A stretch of 45,134 nt of DNA, from positions 28,261,564-28,306,697 of the forward strand of contig CAIIXF020000007.1 of NCBI GenBank assembly GCA_903813345.2, in the 5' to 3' direction. This document shows positions 44,376 through 45,134 of this stretch, piece after piece. The stretch comes from Owenia fusiformis. Lineage: Eukaryota; Annelida; Polychaeta; Sabellida; Oweniidae. A model generated the notes under the pieces. That model saw only the letters and a list, made by a program, of their open reading frames with translations, did no database searches and was not told the origin of the DNA. Each line of letters opens with the position of its first letter. The first letter of the stretch is position 1. The position numbers and the translations under genes were made by a program.

Positions 44376-44569
44376 CTACCCTTTGCATTCGTTTGACTTC
44401 ACTTCTTAAAAGAGAGCTTCGTCTTCACTCTTTCAAACTAAAATAAACCTGTGAACTCACCGCGCCAATCATTGTTCGTCGGCCAAATTTGACCGACGTT
44501 CTATATATGGTCATTCCTTCTGACGTCATCGTTGAGCCCGGAATTGACCAATGACATGCGCATATTTAA
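44376..44569 (-). repeat. Right copy of the inverted repeat, with promoter-like segment
   Basis: On the - strand the order is CATTGG (CCAAT-type), TGACGTCA (CRE-like), CATATATAG (TATA-like), then ggcgcggtgagttcacaggt and gaagacgaagctctctttta. The CRE and TATA-like parts lie in the 55 bp absent from the left copy. A promoter is only a suggestion. Confidence 0.8.
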
Positions 44570-45134
44570 TTAGAACGCATTTGGCGTATGTTTCTTCAAG
44601 CTCGCTGATTGATGGAAGAAAGGTCAGCGCGTAGGTCAAAAGTGATTTATTACCCAAACTGTCACCGGGACCCGTCGTGGGGGCAGGGCTACTAATCTGT
44701 AATATGGTCTCTACTAGGCAGAGTGTAGTTTAACTAGACTCTGCACGCAGGGTAATTTACTACTGATTATTCCTTGTTGTATAAATTATATTCTGCAAGG
44801 CCTGGCAACTTCTTTCTTACAACACATGTTGTACGGTTCAAAATGAAGAAATTATCATGGTATTTCCCACGCATAAGCATAAACAACTGTTTTATTTCGA
44901 ATGTACACCCTATCCAATTAACATGGCAGGGTATCACAAAATTCCCTTAAACTTGAATATGCATCAGTTTTAGTGGTTCACTTTTCATATTACCCTTATG
45001 TATCTGATAGTTATAAAAATTAAAATATGTCCAGTAAAAGAAAAAATTATCTGCCCAACACAAGAAAAAATATTTCACTTTTTGTGGTTTTACAACATGG
45101 GGTCTATGGGGAATCTCCCCGACCTAGAAGTCAC

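Larger units (their letters stand above)
43406..45134. other. Intron or flank at the right edge
   Basis: Holds the palindromic MITE (43521-44152) and the inverted repeat (44376-44569). From 44570 on I see no exon, RNA gene or clear repeat. Confidence 0.55.

Overview
This is animal nuclear DNA. Coding exons are short and separated by AT-rich introns with GT/AG borders. Noncoding DNA is crowded with small inverted-repeat elements, minisatellites and mononucleotide tracts, and there are no operons or bacterial signals. The protein content and the style of repeats (for example a block ending in GACAGACGGAC-type sequence followed by 'agctcac...gtgagctaaaaa', which I associate with bivalve and other molluscan genomes) suggest a marine lophotrochozoan, probably a mollusc. 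The phylum is an inference.

Main gene: from 15634 to 32095 on the + strand lie eleven exons of a NCKAP5/NCKAP5L (Nck-associated protein 5, Cep169) family gene. All splice phases join correctly and give about 2,098 residues, with the 5' end missing. The order is an N-terminal coiled coil (exons 1-5), a linker (exon 6), a 1,054-codon low-complexity exon with SH3-ligand proline motifs and an Arg/Ser-rich segment (exon 7), and C-terminal exons 8-11 with an SxIP-type EB1-binding motif. The last exon carries a 15-copy heptapeptide array, a pentapeptide array, and a stop codon embedded in a third repeat that runs on into the 3' UTR. The first 15.6 kb shows no convincing exon and is probably the 5' intron or upstream flank.

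Mobile DNA: two copies of one ~2.9-kb non-autonomous terminal-inverted-repeat transposon lie in opposite orientation at 25681-28517 (inside the intron after the giant exon, 28 nt past its donor) and 37537-40448. They bracket the last four exons and have different target duplications, so they inserted independently. Other elements include a palindromic mariner-family derivative (20421-21413), a second mariner-like relic (30496-30770), several palindromic MITEs (34541-35168, 43521-44152, 33661-33915, 41368-41671, 2186-2390), a CAGTAAAAC-ended MITE family (four copies), a six-copy dispersed repeat always in the same direction as the gene, and a tRNA-derived SINE-like element on the - strand (35845-36140).

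Right side: 42434-43405 holds two exons of a second + strand gene encoding the N-terminus of a predicted type II single-pass membrane protein, family not recognised, continuing beyond the window. The extreme left end and 44376-44569 are inverted copies of one repeat; the right-hand copy retains a promoter-like segment that the left copy lost between two GGTCAA repeats.
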